Notes: generated from the sequence alone by a model not told the origin. Positions 40,697-50,950 are shown, numbered from the stretch's first letter. The stretch is 51,851 nt of DNA from Burkholderiales bacterium (GCA_020852555.1 JADZAQ010000159.1:1-51851), one strand, 5' to 3'. Numbers and translations are program-made.

Positions 40697-42693
40697 CGCA
40701 CGAAGAACAGCAGCGCCAGCAGCGTGACGAAACTGTAGACGAGATAGACGGAGATCCGGCCCTGCTGGATCAGGCCCACGAAGCGGGCGGCGAGGTCGGC
40801 GGCGCGCGCGATCGGCACGTAGACGGCGTGCCACCACGGGTCGCCGGGCACGACCCGGTAGCGGGGCTTGGTGTCGAACGGCGTCGGCAGCTCGCGCTCG
40901 ATGCGGAAGAACGGCTCGAACACCTGACGCACCGGCTGGCCGAAGCCCTCGGCCGTATCCTGCATGCGCGGCGTCTGCAGCGGGTAGCCGCAGTCCCAGG
41001 CGTCGGCGCGGCGGACACGCCCGTGGTAGTAGCGGTGGACGACCTGCATCGTCACCAGCACGACCGCGACGACGACGACGAGCACGACGAGCGGGCTGTA
41101 GCTTGACCGATCCGTGCCGAACGGCGCGAGCATGAGCCAGTGGCCGGCCGCCTCGCCCAGCGGCGCACCGACGAGGAGCGCGTTCACCGGGTCGAGCGCG
41201 CGAATGACGGCCACCGGAAAAAGGCCGAGCAGCACGCAGCCCGCGGCGAGAAAGGAAAGCGCGAACCGCTCGAGCCGGCCCGCGTCCTTGGCGTACGCGA
41301 GGTTGGCCTCGCGCGGACGACCGAGGAAGACGACGCCGTAGAACTTGACCATCACGTACGCGGCAAGCGCCGCGGCCAGCACGAGCGCCGCGGCGGCGAT
41401 CGGTACCAGCATGTTGACGAACGACTGCGGCAGCGTCGGCGTGAACAGAAACGCCTGCACGAGCAGCCACTCCGAGACGAAGCCGTTGAGCGGCGGCAGC
41501 CCCGCGATCGCCAGCGTGCCGACGAGCGCGAGCCATGCCACCCACGGCATCCGGTGGATGAGGCCGCCCAGCTTGCCGAGGCTGCGCTCGCGCGTGGCGT
41601 GCAGCACCGCGCCGGTGGCGAGGAAGAGGAGGCTCTTGAAGAACGCGTGGTTGAGCGCGTGGTAGAGCACGGCGGTCAGCGCGATCGCCGCGAGCAGCGG
41701 CTTGTCGTACGCCTTGAACAGGATCGCAAGGCCGAAACCGGCGACCAGGATCCCGATGTTCTCGATCGACGAGTAGGCGAGCAGCCGCTTCATGTCGGTC
41801 TGCGCTGCCGCGAAGATCACTCCGAAGAGCGCCGTCGCGAGACCGAATGCCAGTGCGATCGCTCCCCACCACCAGATCTGCAGCGGCAGGAGGTCGAACG
41901 CGACGCGCAGGAGGCCATAGATCGCGGTCTTCAGCATCACGCCGCTCATGAGCGCCGAGACCGGCGAGGGCGCCGCCGGGTGCGCTTCGGGCAGCCACAC
42001 GTGCAGCGGCATGAGACCCGCCTTCGCGCCGAAGCCGAACAGGGCCAGGAAGAATCCGATCGAGGCCCAGGCCGGCGAGAGCACCGTGCCGCGCATCGCC
42101 GCGAACGTGTAGTCGCCGCTCGCGCCCTGCAGCACGCCGAAGCACAGCAGGATCCCGATCGCGCCGACGTGCGCGATCAGGAGATAGAGGAAGCCGGCAC
42201 GGCGGATCTCGGGAATCCGGTGCTCGGTCGTGACGAGGAAATACGACGAGAGCGCCATCGCCTCCCACGCGACCATGAACGCATAGGCGTCGGCAGCAAG
42301 GAGCACCAGCGCCATGGAGGCGAGGAACACGTGGTACTGGAAGCAGACGAGGCCGGGGGCGGCCCCTTCGCTCGCGCGAAAGTAACCGGCCGAGAAGAGC
42401 GAAATCGCCGTCCCGGCGCTGCCGAGCAGCACGAGGAAGAACGCCGAGAGCGCGTCGAGGCGCAGGTGGAACGGGAGGTCGGGGAGTCCGAGCGGCAGCA
42501 CCGTCTCGCTCGCCGGCGCACCGATCGCGAGGAAGGCCGCGACTGCGAGCACGGCGCCCGCGGCGGCCCCCGCGGGGAACAGCACGCGGCTCACGACGCG
42601 CAGACGCCGCCACGCGACGATGCCGACCGTACCAATCGCGAGCCACGCCACGATCACGGCGAGGACAAGCGAGAGAGCGTCGACGCGCAGCAC
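40693..42693 (-). CDS. HyfB/NuoL-like antiporter-type membrane subunit
   Basis: This protein of about 666 residues is the first gene of the Ehr-like operon. It is a large NuoL/MrpA-like subunit with about 16 membrane segments. Key parts are AFMVAWEAMALSSYFLVTTEHR (conserved Glu), GFGAKAGLMPLHVWLPEAHPAAPSPVSALMSG (conserved Lys), KRLLAYSSIENIG and NHAFFKSLLFLATGAVLHAT. A long C-terminal extension with PFFRIERELPTPFDTKPRYRVVPGDPWW is typical of HyfB. No ATG lies near the homology start, so I place the start at a GTG (42693, reading VLRVDALSLVLAV); this is uncertain. The open frame upstream runs into repeats. Confidence 0.87.
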   Translation of the reverse strand: MLRVDALSLVLAVIVAWLAIGTVGIVAWRRLRVVSRVLFPAGAAAGAVLAVAAFLAIGAPASETVLPLGLPDLPFHLRLDALSAFFLVLLGSAGTAISLFSAGYFRASEGAAPGLVCFQYHVFLASMALVLLAADAYAFMVAWEAMALSSYFLVTTEHRIPEIRRAGFLYLLIAHVGAIGILLCFGVLQGASGDYTFAAMRGTVLSPAWASIGFFLALFGFGAKAGLMPLHVWLPEAHPAAPSPVSALMSGVMLKTAIYGLLRVAFDLLPLQIWWWGAIALAFGLATALFGVIFAAAQTDMKRLLAYSSIENIGILVAGFGLAILFKAYDKPLLAAIALTAVLYHALNHAFFKSLLFLATGAVLHATRERSLGKLGGLIHRMPWVAWLALVGTLAIAGLPPLNGFVSEWLLVQAFLFTPTLPQSFVNMLVPIAAAALVLAAALAAYVMVKFYGVVFLGRPREANLAYAKDAGRLERFALSFLAAGCVLLGLFPVAVIRALDPVNALLVGAPLGEAAGHWLMLAPFGTDRSSYSPLVVLVVVVAVVLVTMQVVHRYYHGRVRRADAWDCGYPLQTPRMQDTAEGFGQPVRQVFEPFFRIERELPTPFDTKPRYRVVPGDPWWHAVYVPIARAADLAARFVGLIQQGRISVYLVYSFVTLLALLFFVR

Positions 42694-43157
42694 AGCCAGG
42701 CCGTCAGCGGCGGTTCGGGCCGTGCATCCGGTCCTTGCGGTCCGTGGTGATGAACGGCGACTTTCGGGCGGCGGGCATCGATGACCTGGCAAACAGCGAG
42801 GCCAAGTATACGACTTTGCCAAAACGGCCGCCGGCCGGCGACGCCCCCAGGTGTCGAGCGTCTGTCGCGACGCCCCGCGCCGAGCGGACGCCGGGTAGCG
42901 CCGCCTGGGCGTTGCCGCAGCGCCATGTTGAGCCGGCATCGCGACGAACGTCGCAGGCGCCGCCGGGGTGCTGCCGCAGCGCGGTATTGAGCCGGCATCG
43001 CGTGATGGGTGGTGCCGACGGCCGGACCGTTGTTTCGGTCCGCCCCGAGCCACCGGGCACCCATAGCGATGCGCTTCGGCGAGCGACCGCGCGGAGGCAG
43101 CACCCCGGCGGCGCCACTCGGCGCCCTACGGCGCCGAAGCAGTAGACGCGGACCGCG
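42694..43157. other. Repeat-rich intergenic region between the Ehr-like operon and leuA
   Basis: This 464-base gap holds no recognisable gene, although a minus-strand frame stays open through it. A minus-strand TATACT (42805-42810) is a possible -10 box about 112 bases before the HyfB-like start. It sits in an imperfect palindrome (gccaagt-N5-actttgc), and no good -35 box is seen. The remainder is mostly the repeat cluster at 42898-43115, annotated separately. No terminator with a T-run follows leuA. Confidence 0.45.
42898..43115. repeat. Three-copy intergenic repeat (two direct, one partial inverted)
   Basis: A 46-base unit at 42898-42943 recurs imperfectly at 42957-43002, a 59-base offset. 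Both contain tgccgcagcgc and end in ttgagccggcatcgcg. A 29-base part of the second copy (42956-42984, starting ggcgccgccggggtgctgcc) recurs inverted at 43087-43115 with 27 of 29 matches, so the region can fold into a long-looped hairpin. It is probably a dispersed chromosomal repeat; two direct units are too few to call an array. Confidence 0.65.
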
Positions 43158-44993
<1,836 letters not shown>

Positions 44994-45107
44994 TTATGTG
45001 CGCGCGAGGCGCAGCAGCAGACCGCGCAGGATCAGCGCGAGCACGTGCAGGGACGGCGCCCCGAGGCTCGAAGAAGTGCTGACGGCGGTGGTGGATGTGC
45101 TGCTCAT
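44994..45107 (-). CDS. leuL: Leucine-rich leader peptide upstream of leuA
   Basis: This 37-codon open frame ends 117 bases before leuA. The peptide begins MSSTSTTAVSTSSSLGAP and ends LHVLALILRGLLLRLART. Nine of 37 residues are leucine, clustered near the stop, including three CTG codons in a row. This is the classic layout of an attenuation leader that senses charged leucyl-tRNA. An ATG two codons upstream (45113) is also possible. A promoter (45116-45144) would start transcription within a few bases of the ATG, so the leader mRNA may be leaderless. I see no strong terminator hairpin with a T-run before leuA, so the downstream mechanism is not settled. Confidence 0.75.
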   Translation of the reverse strand: MSSTSTTAVSTSSSLGAPSLHVLALILRGLLLRLART

Positions 45108-45115
45108 GACCATGA

Positions 45116-45144
45116 AGCCTAGCGCATTCGCGCCAAGGATGCAA
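45116..45144 (-). promoter_or_regulatory. Candidate promoter of leuL-leuA
   Basis: On the minus strand TTGCAT (45139-45144) and TAGGCT (45116-45121) are separated by exactly 17 bases. The -10 box is weak. The expected start, near 45109, is practically at the leuL ATG, suggesting a leaderless transcript, as known for some alphaproteobacterial attenuator peptides. The divergent glycosyltransferase promoter lies close by. Confidence 0.45.
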
Positions 45145-45177
45145 GACCGACCCCGACCGCGACGGGGTCGCGAGTGG

Positions 45178-45183
45178 CATAAT
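45178..45183 (+). promoter_or_regulatory. Possible -10 box for the glycosyltransferase pair
   Basis: CATAAT occurs on the plus strand in the sequence ggcataatccgcg, a common promoter context in betaproteobacteria. No good -35 box is seen. If it is used, the first gene must start downstream of it, which supports the TTG at 45244. Confidence 0.35.
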
Positions 45184-45243
45184 CCGCGTCGCATTTCCGC
45201 CGGCCCGCCGGCGGGCACGCCTTCCTTCCCGTCCCCGATCGCA

Positions 45244-46911
45244 TTGAGCGCCGCCGCCGCCCCGCCGCTACCCGGCAAGAAGCCGGGCGGCCGTCCCGCC
45301 GACCTCTTCTGGCTGCTGCTGTGCATCGCCGGCACCGGCTGGTTCTCGCTCCGCCGCGGGCAGGACGCGAACTGGGACCTGCAGAACTACCACTTCTACA
45401 ACCCGTGGGCGTGGGTGCACGGCAAGCGCGGCTACACGTTCGACATCGCGGCCGCGCAGCTCCAGACGTACCACAGCCCGATCCCGGATCTGCCGTTCTA
45501 CTGGATGGTCGCAGCCGGCTGGTCACCGCGCGCGATCGCCTTCGTGCTCGCGGTGCCCGCCGGCGTGGCCGCGTTCGTGCTGCTCAAGCTCCTCAACCTG
45601 CTGTTCGCGGACCTGCCGCCCCGCGAGCGCGGGTTCGCGGTGGGCATCGCGTTCGTCGTGAGCGCGACCTCTGCGATGGGCGCAGGCGTGCTCGGCACGA
45701 CGATGAACGAGTGGCCCGGTGCGCTGCTGGTACTGACCGGCCTCTGGGTGATCGTGCGCGCGATGGTGCGCGGCGGCGGTGCACCCTTGCCGGGCGGCGC
45801 ACTCGCCGGCGCCGGCCTGCTTTGCGGCCTGGCCGCAGGACTCAAGCTCACGTTCGGCCTCTTCGCGTTCGCGCTGTGCCTCGCCCTGTGGCTGCGGCAG
45901 TTGCGGCCGTTCGCGACGTGGCTGCGCCATTTCCGTGAGGCATTCCTGTTCGGCCTTGCCGTCCTGGCCGGCACCGCCATCGCCGGTGGCCCATGGCTGT
46001 GGGCGCTGTGGTCGCAGCTCGACAACCCGGTCTTCCCCTACGCCAACGTGTGGATCAAGTCGCCGTGGTGGGGCCAATACGAGGTGATGGGCCGGCCCTA
46101 CGGCCCGCACCGGCTCATCGAGTGGATCGAGTTCCCGTTCCGCATGCTCTCGCCGAAGCCGTTCTTCGTGGCCGAGACCGATTACCGCGATGGCCGCTTC
46201 CCGGTCCTGTACGGGCTTGCCCTCGCGGCGCTGGCGGCGTGGCTCGCGCGCCGGCTGCGCGTGCGGGGCGTCGGCGCACCGGTCGCGCCCGCGGTCGCCG
46301 GCCCGTTCAGCGCGAAGGCTTGGCGGCTGGTCGCGCTGTTCTTCCTGTTCGCATTCGTCCTGTGGACCGAGCAGTTCTCGATCTACCGCTACCTCGTGCC
46401 GCTCGAGATGCTGTCGGGCGCGCTGATCGTCGCGCTGCTCTACTATCTGCTGCGGCCTGGCTACGCGCTGCCCGCGGCGGCGGTGCTCGCGGCCGTGCTG
46501 GTGGCCTCCACCAAGGCGCCCGATTGGTGGCACCTCGAGTTCGAGAATCGTACGGCGTGGTTCGACGTGAAGGTGCCGCCGGTCGAACCCGGTGCGCTGG
46601 TGTTGCTCACCTCGGACGCTCCGATGGGTTACGTGCTGCCGTTCTTCCCGAAGGATGCACGCTTCTTCGGGATCAACAACAGCATCAACGACCCGAAGCG
46701 CGACACGCTGATGGCGAAGACCATCGTCGACGCGATCAAGGCGCACGGCGGCCCCATCTACTCGCTCACGTACCCGAAGGACACCGGGGTCGACGAGCTG
46801 CTCGCACACAACCTCCTGCGCCTGTCCGAGACCTGCCGGGACGTGGTGACCGACATGCGCACGAGCCCCATCCAGCTGTGCCGGCTCTTCAAGATCCCGC
46901 CGAAGTCGTGA
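45244..46911 (+). CDS. Polytopic GT-C-type glycosyltransferase or related membrane protein
   Basis: This membrane protein of about 555 residues has roughly 10 hydrophobic segments. The first lumenal loop holds RRGQDANWDLQNYHFYNPWAWVHGK, with acidic residues placed as in lipid-linked-sugar GT-C transferases (GT87/GT39-like). A soluble C-terminal part contains LLTSDAPMGYVLPFFPKDARFFGINNS. The substrate is unknown. The start is uncertain: a TTG at 45244 gives a sensible N-terminus before the first membrane segment. The ATG at 45139 would add a Pro/Arg-rich stretch and overlaps promoter elements. It overlaps the next gene by 4 bases (GTGA). Confidence 0.75.
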   Translation: MSAAAAPPLPGKKPGGRPADLFWLLLCIAGTGWFSLRRGQDANWDLQNYHFYNPWAWVHGKRGYTFDIAAAQLQTYHSPIPDLPFYWMVAAGWSPRAIAFVLAVPAGVAAFVLLKLLNLLFADLPPRERGFAVGIAFVVSATSAMGAGVLGTTMNEWPGALLVLTGLWVIVRAMVRGGGAPLPGGALAGAGLLCGLAAGLKLTFGLFAFALCLALWLRQLRPFATWLRHFREAFLFGLAVLAGTAIAGGPWLWALWSQLDNPVFPYANVWIKSPWWGQYEVMGRPYGPHRLIEWIEFPFRMLSPKPFFVAETDYRDGRFPVLYGLALAALAAWLARRLRVRGVGAPVAPAVAGPFSAKAWRLVALFFLFAFVLWTEQFSIYRYLVPLEMLSGALIVALLYYLLRPGYALPAAAVLAAVLVASTKAPDWWHLEFENRTAWFDVKVPPVEPGALVLLTSDAPMGYVLPFFPKDARFFGINNSINDPKRDTLMAKTIVDAIKAHGGPIYSLTYPKDTGVDELLAHNLLRLSETCRDVVTDMRTSPIQLCRLFKIPPKS

Positions 46912-48533
46912 CGCCGCCGCGCGCGGTGTGGCGCACGTGGCTCCCCTTCGTTGCGGTCGCCGCCGCGTACGCGGTGGTCGCGCTGCAGCAGGCAACGCTG
47001 CCCGGCATCTACATGGATGCCGTGAACCCGGACTACATGGTGGTGCTGCTGCTCAACCCCGACACGGCGTCCGTCCAGCCGTGGCTGCTGCCGGGCAACC
47101 TGCTGTTCGGCAAGGCCCCGGTCATGATCTCCTTCTACCACGGGTCGCAGCAGGTCTGGCTGGGGCTGCCCTTATTCTGGCTCTACGGCACCGACGCCTT
47201 CGGCATCCGCGCCACGCACGCGACGTTCGCACTGGGCATCCTCGTCGCGCTGTTCGCGCTGCTCACGCGCGCCGGGATGAAGCCCTGGCAGGCGGGACTC
47301 GCCTGCGGTGCGCTCGCGCTCGATCCCGCCTTCTCCTACGCGTTCCGCACGCAGAGCTACATCACGCTCGCGCCCGCCGCGTGGCTGCTGCTCGCGCTGT
47401 ACGCGCTGCTGCGCGCGCAGGCGAGCGAGGCGCGCGCGACCGCGTGGCTCTTCGCTGCGGGCGCGTCCTATGGCCTCGCGATCGTCGGCTACTTCATCTA
47501 CGCGTTCTTCGCGCCGGCGCTCGCCTTCGTCCTCTGGCACGGGCGGCCGGCGCACCTGCGGCCGGTGCGCGCGTGGCTCGCCGTGAGCGCCGGCGTCGCG
47601 GTCGGCGGCAGCGCGTACGTCGTGGGCTACGCGCTCCTCGCGCTCCAGCTCGGCGGCGTGCAGCCGCTGTGGGCGTACTTCCAGGAGACGCAGCGCGCGC
47701 TGAACGCGTTCTCCGAACAGCCGGACATGGCCACGCGCGCCGCGCACCTGTGGGCGACGATCGAGAGCGTGTTCGGCAACGGGTTCCACCACACGCTGAT
47801 CCACGGCGAGCACGGCGAGGTGCCGGGTACGGGCGTCAAGCTCGCGCTCCTGCTGGCCGCGCCGCTCCTCCTGTGGCTGCGCCTCGAGTGGCGGCGTGCC
47901 GCGCCGTTCGCGCTGCGCGCGCTCGTGGTCATGGCGCTCGCGTACGTCGCGGTCGGCGCGACGTTCGGCACGCGCCTATCCGGCCACCACTTCATGGTGC
48001 TGCTGCCGCTCGCCTACGGCGCGCTCGCGCTGGGCCTCGCCGCGACGGCCGTCGCGCCGCCGACGTGGCGGCGTGCGTCGACCGTATTCCTGCCACCGCT
48101 CGTCGTGCTCGTCGGGCTCAACGTCGCCGGACAGGTGACCGAGGCGATCCGCCTGCACGAGACGCGCGGCGTCGGGCTCTACTCGGACGCGATCAACCGG
48201 CTCGCCGCGGACCTCGACGCGCAGCGCACGAAGCCCTGGCTCCTCACGCCCGACTGGGGCCTGCAGATGCCGATGGCGCTCCTCACCGGCGGGCGCGTCG
48301 CGATCGACTCGACCGCCGGCGTGGCCGATGCGCGCAAGGTCCTCTGCACGGGTACCGACGTCGCGATTGCGTTCGTCGGCGGCGACCGCGCCGCGCGCAT
48401 CGAGGAGTGGCGGCAGGCGCTCGGCTGGGACGCACCCGCGGTGACGCCGTACGCGCAGGCGGACGGCAAGGTCGTGTTCGCGCTCGCGACGTTCGCCGGC
48501 CGCCGGAATGCGCCCGCCTGTGCGGCTCAATAG
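46908..48533 (+). CDS. Second polytopic GT-C-type membrane protein
   Basis: This protein of about 541 residues has around 10-12 membrane segments. Near the N-terminus it has LPGIYMDAVNPDYMVVLLLNP, an acidic lumenal loop like that of GT39/ArnT-type glycosyltransferases, followed by FYHGSQQVWLGLPLFWLYG. A lumenal C-terminal domain ends the protein (KPWLLTPDWGLQMPMALLTGG). The GTG at 46908 overlaps the stop of the preceding gene, so the two are translationally coupled. It probably transfers a sugar from a polyprenyl carrier to an envelope acceptor, by analogy only. It is convergent with the GT2 gene and overlaps it by 7 bases. Confidence 0.75.
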   Translation: MTPPRAVWRTWLPFVAVAAAYAVVALQQATLPGIYMDAVNPDYMVVLLLNPDTASVQPWLLPGNLLFGKAPVMISFYHGSQQVWLGLPLFWLYGTDAFGIRATHATFALGILVALFALLTRAGMKPWQAGLACGALALDPAFSYAFRTQSYITLAPAAWLLLALYALLRAQASEARATAWLFAAGASYGLAIVGYFIYAFFAPALAFVLWHGRPAHLRPVRAWLAVSAGVAVGGSAYVVGYALLALQLGGVQPLWAYFQETQRALNAFSEQPDMATRAAHLWATIESVFGNGFHHTLIHGEHGEVPGTGVKLALLLAAPLLLWLRLEWRRAAPFALRALVVMALAYVAVGATFGTRLSGHHFMVLLPLAYGALALGLAATAVAPPTWRRASTVFLPPLVVLVGLNVAGQVTEAIRLHETRGVGLYSDAINRLAADLDAQRTKPWLLTPDWGLQMPMALLTGGRVAIDSTAGVADARKVLCTGTDVAIAFVGGDRAARIEEWRQALGWDAPAVTPYAQADGKVVFALATFAGRRNAPACAAQ

Positions 48534-49465
48534 GTGCGGGCCGCACCGGCTGCGAGGAACGCCAACCGCTTCGCCTCGCGCCGCCCCCGCGCCACGCTGT
48601 CGAGGATCATCCCGCAGGCGAGGCACAGCGAGGCGAGCAGCATGAGGCCGGTGGCGAGCACCGCGGTCGGCAGGCGCGTGACGAGGTGGGTGTCGAGGTA
48701 CTCGATGATGACCTCCACACCCAGGCCCAGCCCCGCGAGCGCCAGCACGAGGGCGCAGCCGAAGAAGAACGGCAGCGGGCGCACGTCGCGGAAGAGCCGC
48801 GCCATGGTGTAGAGAATGCGCAGCCCGTCCTTGTAGGTGGAGAGCTTGCTCGTCGAGCCGGCGGGACGCTCGAAATAGCTCGTCACCACCTCGGCGGTGG
48901 GCACGCGCAACTCGAGCGCGTGCACCGTCAGCTCGGTCTCGATCTCGAAGCCCTTGGCCTCGGCGGGGAACGACTTCACGAAGCGGCGCGACATCACGCG
49001 ATAACCGGAGAACATGTCGGTGGGCCGCTCGCCGAAGAGGACGCCCAGGAGCCAGTTGAACGCGCGATTGCCGAACTGGTGGCCGCGCCGGTACGCGGCG
49101 TCGCGCTCGCCGTGGTCGCGCACGCCGGTGACCACATCGAGGTCGTCGCGCAGGAGCCGCTCGACCATCTCCGGCGCGCGCGTCGCGTCGTAGGTCGCGT
49201 CGCCGTCGGTGACGACGTAGAGGTCGGCGTCGATCTCGGCGAACATGCGCCGCATGACGCCGCCCTTCCCGGGACGCTCCTCGCGGCGCACGACCGCACC
49301 CGCGGCGCGGGCGATGTCGCCGGTGCCGTCGCTGCTGCGGTTGTCGTAGACGTAGACGACGCAACCGGGGAGCGCCGCCTTGAACTCGGCCACGACGCGG
49401 GCGACGGTGAGCGCCTCGTTGTAGCAGGGCACGAGGACGGCGATGCGTGGCGCCGGCGCCGACAT
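48527..49465 (-). CDS. GT2-family polyprenyl-phosphate glycosyltransferase
   Basis: This 312-residue enzyme has the DPM1/GtrB layout. A GT-A domain shows VLVPCYNEALTVARVV, YDNRSSDGTGDIA and the metal-binding VVTDGDATYDA. GERPTDMFSGYRVMSRRFVK and EIETELTVHAL follow, and the protein ends with two membrane helices (FFFGCALVLALAGLGLGVE and LPTAVLATGLMLLASLCLA). Such enzymes load a sugar on undecaprenyl or dolichol phosphate for use by GT-C enzymes, which are encoded next door. The start at 49465 is 4 bases after pssA, on the same strand. Confidence 0.88.
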   Translation of the reverse strand: MSAPAPRIAVLVPCYNEALTVARVVAEFKAALPGCVVYVYDNRSSDGTGDIARAAGAVVRREERPGKGGVMRRMFAEIDADLYVVTDGDATYDATRAPEMVERLLRDDLDVVTGVRDHGERDAAYRRGHQFGNRAFNWLLGVLFGERPTDMFSGYRVMSRRFVKSFPAEAKGFEIETELTVHALELRVPTAEVVTSYFERPAGSTSKLSTYKDGLRILYTMARLFRDVRPLPFFFGCALVLALAGLGLGVEVIIEYLDTHLVTRLPTAVLATGLMLLASLCLACGMILDSVARGRREAKRLAFLAAGAARTY

Positions 49466-49469
49466 GCGG

Positions 49470-50234
49470 TCAGTGCGCGCGCCCGGCGCGCCGTCGACGC
49501 AGATACAGCCACGCCGAGACGACATAGCCGGAGAGCGCGTACACGACGAAGCCGGCGAAGAGCACGAGCGGCGGCTGCAAGGCGGTGAGCGCGACAACGA
49601 CCGCGGCGAGCAAGATGGCGACGAAGGGCACGCTCTTGCGCAAGTTGATCGCCTTGCCGCTCCAGTACTTGAGGTTGCTCACCATGGTGAGCCCGGCGAA
49701 GACGGTCACGAAGAGCGCCCACCAGCGTACCGCCACCGGATCGATATCGTAGTCGTCCATGATCCACACGAACCCGGCGACGAGTGCGGCCGCGGCGGGG
49801 CTCGGTATGCCGGTGAACCAGCGCTTGTCGGCGACCTCGAGCATGGTGTTGAAGCGGGCGAGGCGCAGCGCCGCCGCCGCGCAATAGAGGAATGCCGCCA
49901 CCCAACCCCAGCGTCCCAGGTCGCGCAGCACCCATTCGTACATCACGAGCGCGGGAGCAGCGCCGAACGACACCATGTCGGCGAGGCTGTCGAACTCGGC
50001 GCCGAAAGCGCTCTGCGTCTTGGTCAAACGCGCGACCCGACCATCGAGACCGTCGAGGCCCATCGCGACGAAGATCGCGATCGCCGCCTGGTCGAAGTTG
50101 AGGTTCATCGCCTGCACGATCGCGTAGAACCCGGCGAAGAGCGCGGCCAACGTGAAGAGGTTCGGCAGGATGTAGATGCCGCGCCGGCGGACGCGATTCT
50201 TGAGCACCGCGCGGTGGTGATCGTAGTCCTGCAT
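49470..50234 (-). CDS. pssA: CDP-diacylglycerol-serine O-phosphatidyltransferase
   Basis: This 254-residue membrane enzyme makes phosphatidylserine from CDP-diacylglycerol and serine. The CDP-alcohol phosphotransferase motif is complete: DGLDGRVARLTKTQSAFGAE followed by FDSLADMVSFG. About six to eight membrane segments are seen (IYILPNLFTLAALFAGFYAIV, and others). It lies 33 bases after psd, so the two steps to phosphatidylethanolamine are in one operon. The usual betaproteobacterial neighbour leuA is separated from it here by glycosyltransferase genes. Confidence 0.96.
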   Translation of the reverse strand: MQDYDHHRAVLKNRVRRRGIYILPNLFTLAALFAGFYAIVQAMNLNFDQAAIAIFVAMGLDGLDGRVARLTKTQSAFGAEFDSLADMVSFGAAPALVMYEWVLRDLGRWGWVAAFLYCAAAALRLARFNTMLEVADKRWFTGIPSPAAAALVAGFVWIMDDYDIDPVAVRWWALFVTVFAGLTMVSNLKYWSGKAINLRKSVPFVAILLAAVVVALTALQPPLVLFAGFVVYALSGYVVSAWLYLRRRRAGRAH

Positions 50235-50267
50235 GGCGGTGGGCGTGCCAAAGATCGCCGAATCGCG

Positions 50268-50915
50268 CTACGCGAATTCGGCGAGGATCGTCTCGGTGGC
50301 CAAGACCTTGTCGCCCACCGCCACCCTGGGACGCGCCGACGGATCGAGATAGACGTCCACGCGCGAACCGAAACGGATGAAGCCGTAGCGCTGCCCGCGG
50401 GCGAGTTCCGCACCCGGCTCGACGTAGCAGAGGATGCGGCGCGCGACGAGCCCGGCGATCTGCACGCAGGTCACGTCCTGCCCGGCGGCGGTGCGCAGGT
50501 GCAGCGCGTTGCGCTCGTTCTCGAGCGACGCCTTGTCGAGCGCGGCATTGAGGAAGCTGCCGGCGTGGTACCAGCGATTCACGACCTTGCCATCCACCGG
50601 GCTGCGGTTGCTGTGGACGTTGAAGACGTTCATGAATACGCTGATCTTCAGCGCATCGCGGTCGAGGTAGGGATCGCGCCCCTTCTCGACCTTGACGATG
50701 CGGCCGTCGGCCGGCGCGAGCACCGCCTTGGGATCGACGGGAATCGTGCGCGCGGGGTCACGAAAGAACTGCAGCACGAAGAGCGCCGCGATCCAGGCGA
50801 GCACGGCCAGCACCGTCCAGCCGAGCCAGGTGAGGAGCGCCGCCACGACGACGGCGAGGGCCAGGAACGGCCAGCCTTCGCGGGCGATGACGGGGTGCGG
50901 GTAGGCGCGGGACAT
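50268..50915 (-). CDS. psd: Phosphatidylserine decarboxylase proenzyme
   Basis: This 215-residue short-form enzyme converts phosphatidylserine to phosphatidylethanolamine. It has two N-terminal hydrophobic segments ([19 protein letters not shown] and [19 protein letters not shown]), then [25 protein letters not shown] and the self-cleavage site RFGSRVD. Cleavage between Gly183 and Ser184 creates the pyruvoyl cofactor. All are typical of the archaetidylserine/PS decarboxylase type found in betaproteobacteria. It is the first gene of the psd-pssA-GT2 unit. Confidence 0.96.
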   Translation of the reverse strand: MSRAYPHPVIAREGWPFLALAVVVAALLTWLGWTVLAVLAWIAALFVLQFFRDPARTIPVDPKAVLAPADGRIVKVEKGRDPYLDRDALKISVFMNVFNVHSNRSPVDGKVVNRWYHAGSFLNAALDKASLENERNALHLRTAAGQDVTCVQIAGLVARRILCYVEPGAELARGQRYGFIRFGSRVDVYLDPSARPRVAVGDKVLATETILAEFA

Positions 50916-50944
50916 GCAGGCAAGGAACGAACGAGTCGGGCGGG

Positions 50945-50950
50945 ATTATG
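50945..50950 (-). promoter_or_regulatory. Possible -10 box of psd-pssA
   Basis: On the minus strand CATAAT lies 30 bases before the psd start within GGCATAATCCCGCC, the same context as at 45178. No good -35 box is seen at the normal distance. Confidence 0.38.

Noticed and set aside
36029-42693. Calling the membrane complex a true [NiFe]-hydrogenase
   Set aside because: Both Cys-x2-Cys pairs that bind the metal centre are missing from the large subunit, and no maturation genes are nearby.
42898-43002. Possible CRISPR array
   Set aside because: Only two imperfect direct units with a 13-base gap, and no cas genes in the window.
45139-45243. ATG at 45139 as the start of the first GT-C-like protein
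   Set aside because: It adds a Pro/Arg-rich stretch unlike a protein N-terminus, has no proper ribosome site, and overlaps the leuL -35 box and the CATAAT box.
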